The position numbers and the translations under genes are program-made. A DNA stretch of 6,232 bases from contig JAVBKF010000204.1 in assembly GCA_031554215.1 (NCBI GenBank), positions 1 through 6,232 on the forward strand, given 5' to 3'. The DNA is from JAVBKE01 sp031554215. GTDB lineage: Bacteria; Bacillota; Bacilli; JARBTR01. The notes below the pieces were generated by a model, which did not search any database, was not told the origin of the DNA, and saw only the letters and a program-made list of their open reading frames with translations. Below, in pieces: positions 5,497-6,232 of this stretch; the stretch's first letter is position 1; each line of letters starts with the position of its first letter.

Positions 5497-5666
5497 TTTT
5501 CGAGCACGGGCTCATATGAAAAGTAGGATTGTTGCTGATGCTAGGACCCCGCTGATTGTTCTAGCTTCTACCCTTTCAATTAGAAACACGCTGAAAAATC
5601 TTTCAGAGCGATATTTTCATCGTGTTTTTGTTTGGGCGGCAACTTTTCGTCCCAGTCTCGCCCAAA
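5497..5666. repeat. Array of inverted repeats in the ptb-IS spacer
   Basis: The 255 bases between ptb and the IS element carry no credible gene but at least four successive inverted repeats. They are TTTTCGAGC/GCTC...GAAAA (5497-5522, ATAT bulge), GCTAG/CTAGC (5540-5565), AAACACG/CGTGTTT (5584-5590 with 5621-5627) enclosing CTGAAA-AATC-TTTCAG (5591-5606) and CGAT-N6-ATCG (5609-5622), and TTTGGGCG/CGCCCAAA (5631-5638 with 5659-5666). The third can be drawn as a three-way junction. The last loop holds CGTCCCAGTCTC, which on the other strand reads GAGACTGGGACG and resembles a word I recall from intergenic repeats in other Bacillota. It may be a dispersed genomic repeat or the 3' end of the ptb mRNA. 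GGAGGTGA at 5680-5687 looks like a strong ribosome binding site but no start codon is suitably spaced. Confidence 0.5.
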
Positions 5667-5747
5667 AGGTACGGTCTACGGAGGTGATTCTAATAGCTTC
5701 AGCTAATGCAAAATCCTATTTATGTGCAATGAAAAATGAGTCACTAT

Positions 5748-6232
5748 TGTTCTAGTCAAGCAAAATTGTAATACCAAGGTATAAAGGTTAAGCGGATCTA
5801 GCAAAGCTTGGAGTAAGGCCATTGTTGTAAGAATGCGGTCTGACATGATTGTACCAAGTGTAAGCAAAGTCATTCACAGCATCTCTAACGACTTTAGGGA
5901 ACTGTATGAAAACAGATTGATCCATTCATTTTTTAAAGTGTTGTAATAGCGCTCCATGGGGGCATTATCATATGGACAGCCTGCTCTACTCATACTTTGC
6001 TCTACAAATGATTTCTTGCAAAAATCGTTGAAAGCTTTTGCTGTAAACTGACTACCTTGATCGCTGTGAAGTATAATGCCTTTAGCAGGTTTATGCCTTT
6101 CTAATGCTATTTTCAATGTATCGATAGCAAGGTCGGCAGTCATATGCGCACCATTCAGGGAAGCTATAACAGAACGATCAAATAAATCAATGATTGTGCA
6201 GTTGTAACGTGTAGTACCATCTTTTAAAAATA
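5748..6232 (-). mobile_element. IS3-family insertion sequence, partial
   Basis: The right part of the window holds the distal end of an IS3-family element read on the minus strand; the rest lies beyond the window edge. The inferred boundary is the TG at 5748-5749, since IS3 ends begin TG and finish CA, and the bases there (TGTTCTAGTCAAGC) sit about 40 bases outside the transposase stop. The other terminal repeat and any target duplication are out of view, so the exact end is a guess. Its insertion after ptb may have separated that gene from former operon partners. Confidence 0.6.
5788..6232 (-). pseudogene. IS3-family transposase (OrfB), frameshifted, partial
   Basis: This encodes the C-terminal half of a DDE transposase that cuts and joins IS ends. 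All three catalytic residues are visible on the minus strand: Asp in IIDLFDR (codon 6186-6188), Asp in HSDQGSQF (6060-6062) and Glu in APMERYYNTLKNE (5952-5954). The last two are separated by 35 residues, the DD(35)E spacing of this family. The frame stops early at 5874-5876. The neighbouring frame continues with the expected family ending, VNDFAYTWYNHVRPHSY then LTPSFARSA, stopping at 5788-5790. A one-base loss near 5896-5900 joins them, and the repaired spacing fits the family. No canonical slippery heptamer is seen there, so a disabling mutation is likelier than programmed frameshifting. The N-terminus, including any upstream OrfA, is outside the window. Confidence 0.85.

Noticed and set aside
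5450..5755. A 101-codon plus-strand frame overlapping the ptb end and the spacer
   Set aside because: It starts inside ptb without a ribosome binding site, runs through the inverted repeats, and ends inside the presumed IS end. Its translation is rich in Arg, Ser and Leu without a domain, so it is best read as non-coding repeat DNA.
1..6232. CRISPR array, tRNA or rRNA genes
   Set aside because: I saw no regularly spaced direct repeats and no tRNA-like or rRNA-like sequence on either strand, within the limits of reading by eye.

Overview
The window is AT-rich, low-GC Gram-positive (Bacillota) DNA. The evidence is the gene content: a membrane LytR-CpsA-Psr protein, a UvrX/YqjW-type Y-family polymerase with a YolD-family partner, LexA boxes of the Bacillus type, and a phosphate butyryltransferase like that of branched-chain keto-acid operons. 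AGGAG-type ribosome binding sites fit as well. Bacillales, perhaps Planococcaceae, is my best guess; this is inference from protein flavour, not from a database search.

Layout, left to right. Positions 1-376 hold no gene: a strongly G-over-C skewed stretch, then a long GC-rich hairpin. The minus-strand LCP cell-wall gene occupies 377-1408. A divergent small gene (about 1508-1768) has its own promoter and a clear intrinsic terminator at 1816-1846. After a gene-free AT-rich stretch comes an SOS-type promoter (2043-2071) with one LexA box between its -35 and -10 elements and a second just downstream. It drives a Y-family DNA polymerase (2131-3402). A spacer of about 220 bases follows, then a YolD-family gene (3621-3974) overlapping an unrecognised helical protein gene (3962-4381). 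These three probably form a damage-inducible translesion-synthesis cassette. Next is a complete ptb gene (4569-5492). It is followed not by the usual bcd/buk/bkd genes but by a gene-free stretch rich in inverted repeats, and then by an IS3-family element that runs off the right edge. The transposase of that element is frameshifted near its C-terminus.

The most unusual signal is a pair of related 22-base dyads, one just before the yolD gene (3582-3603) and one between the third gene and ptb (4461-4482). They match at 18 of 22 positions, keep a GCTAC loop core, and differ at one stem pair by a compensatory A-T to C-G change. They bracket the yolD-plus-unknown gene pair and fit no operator family I know.
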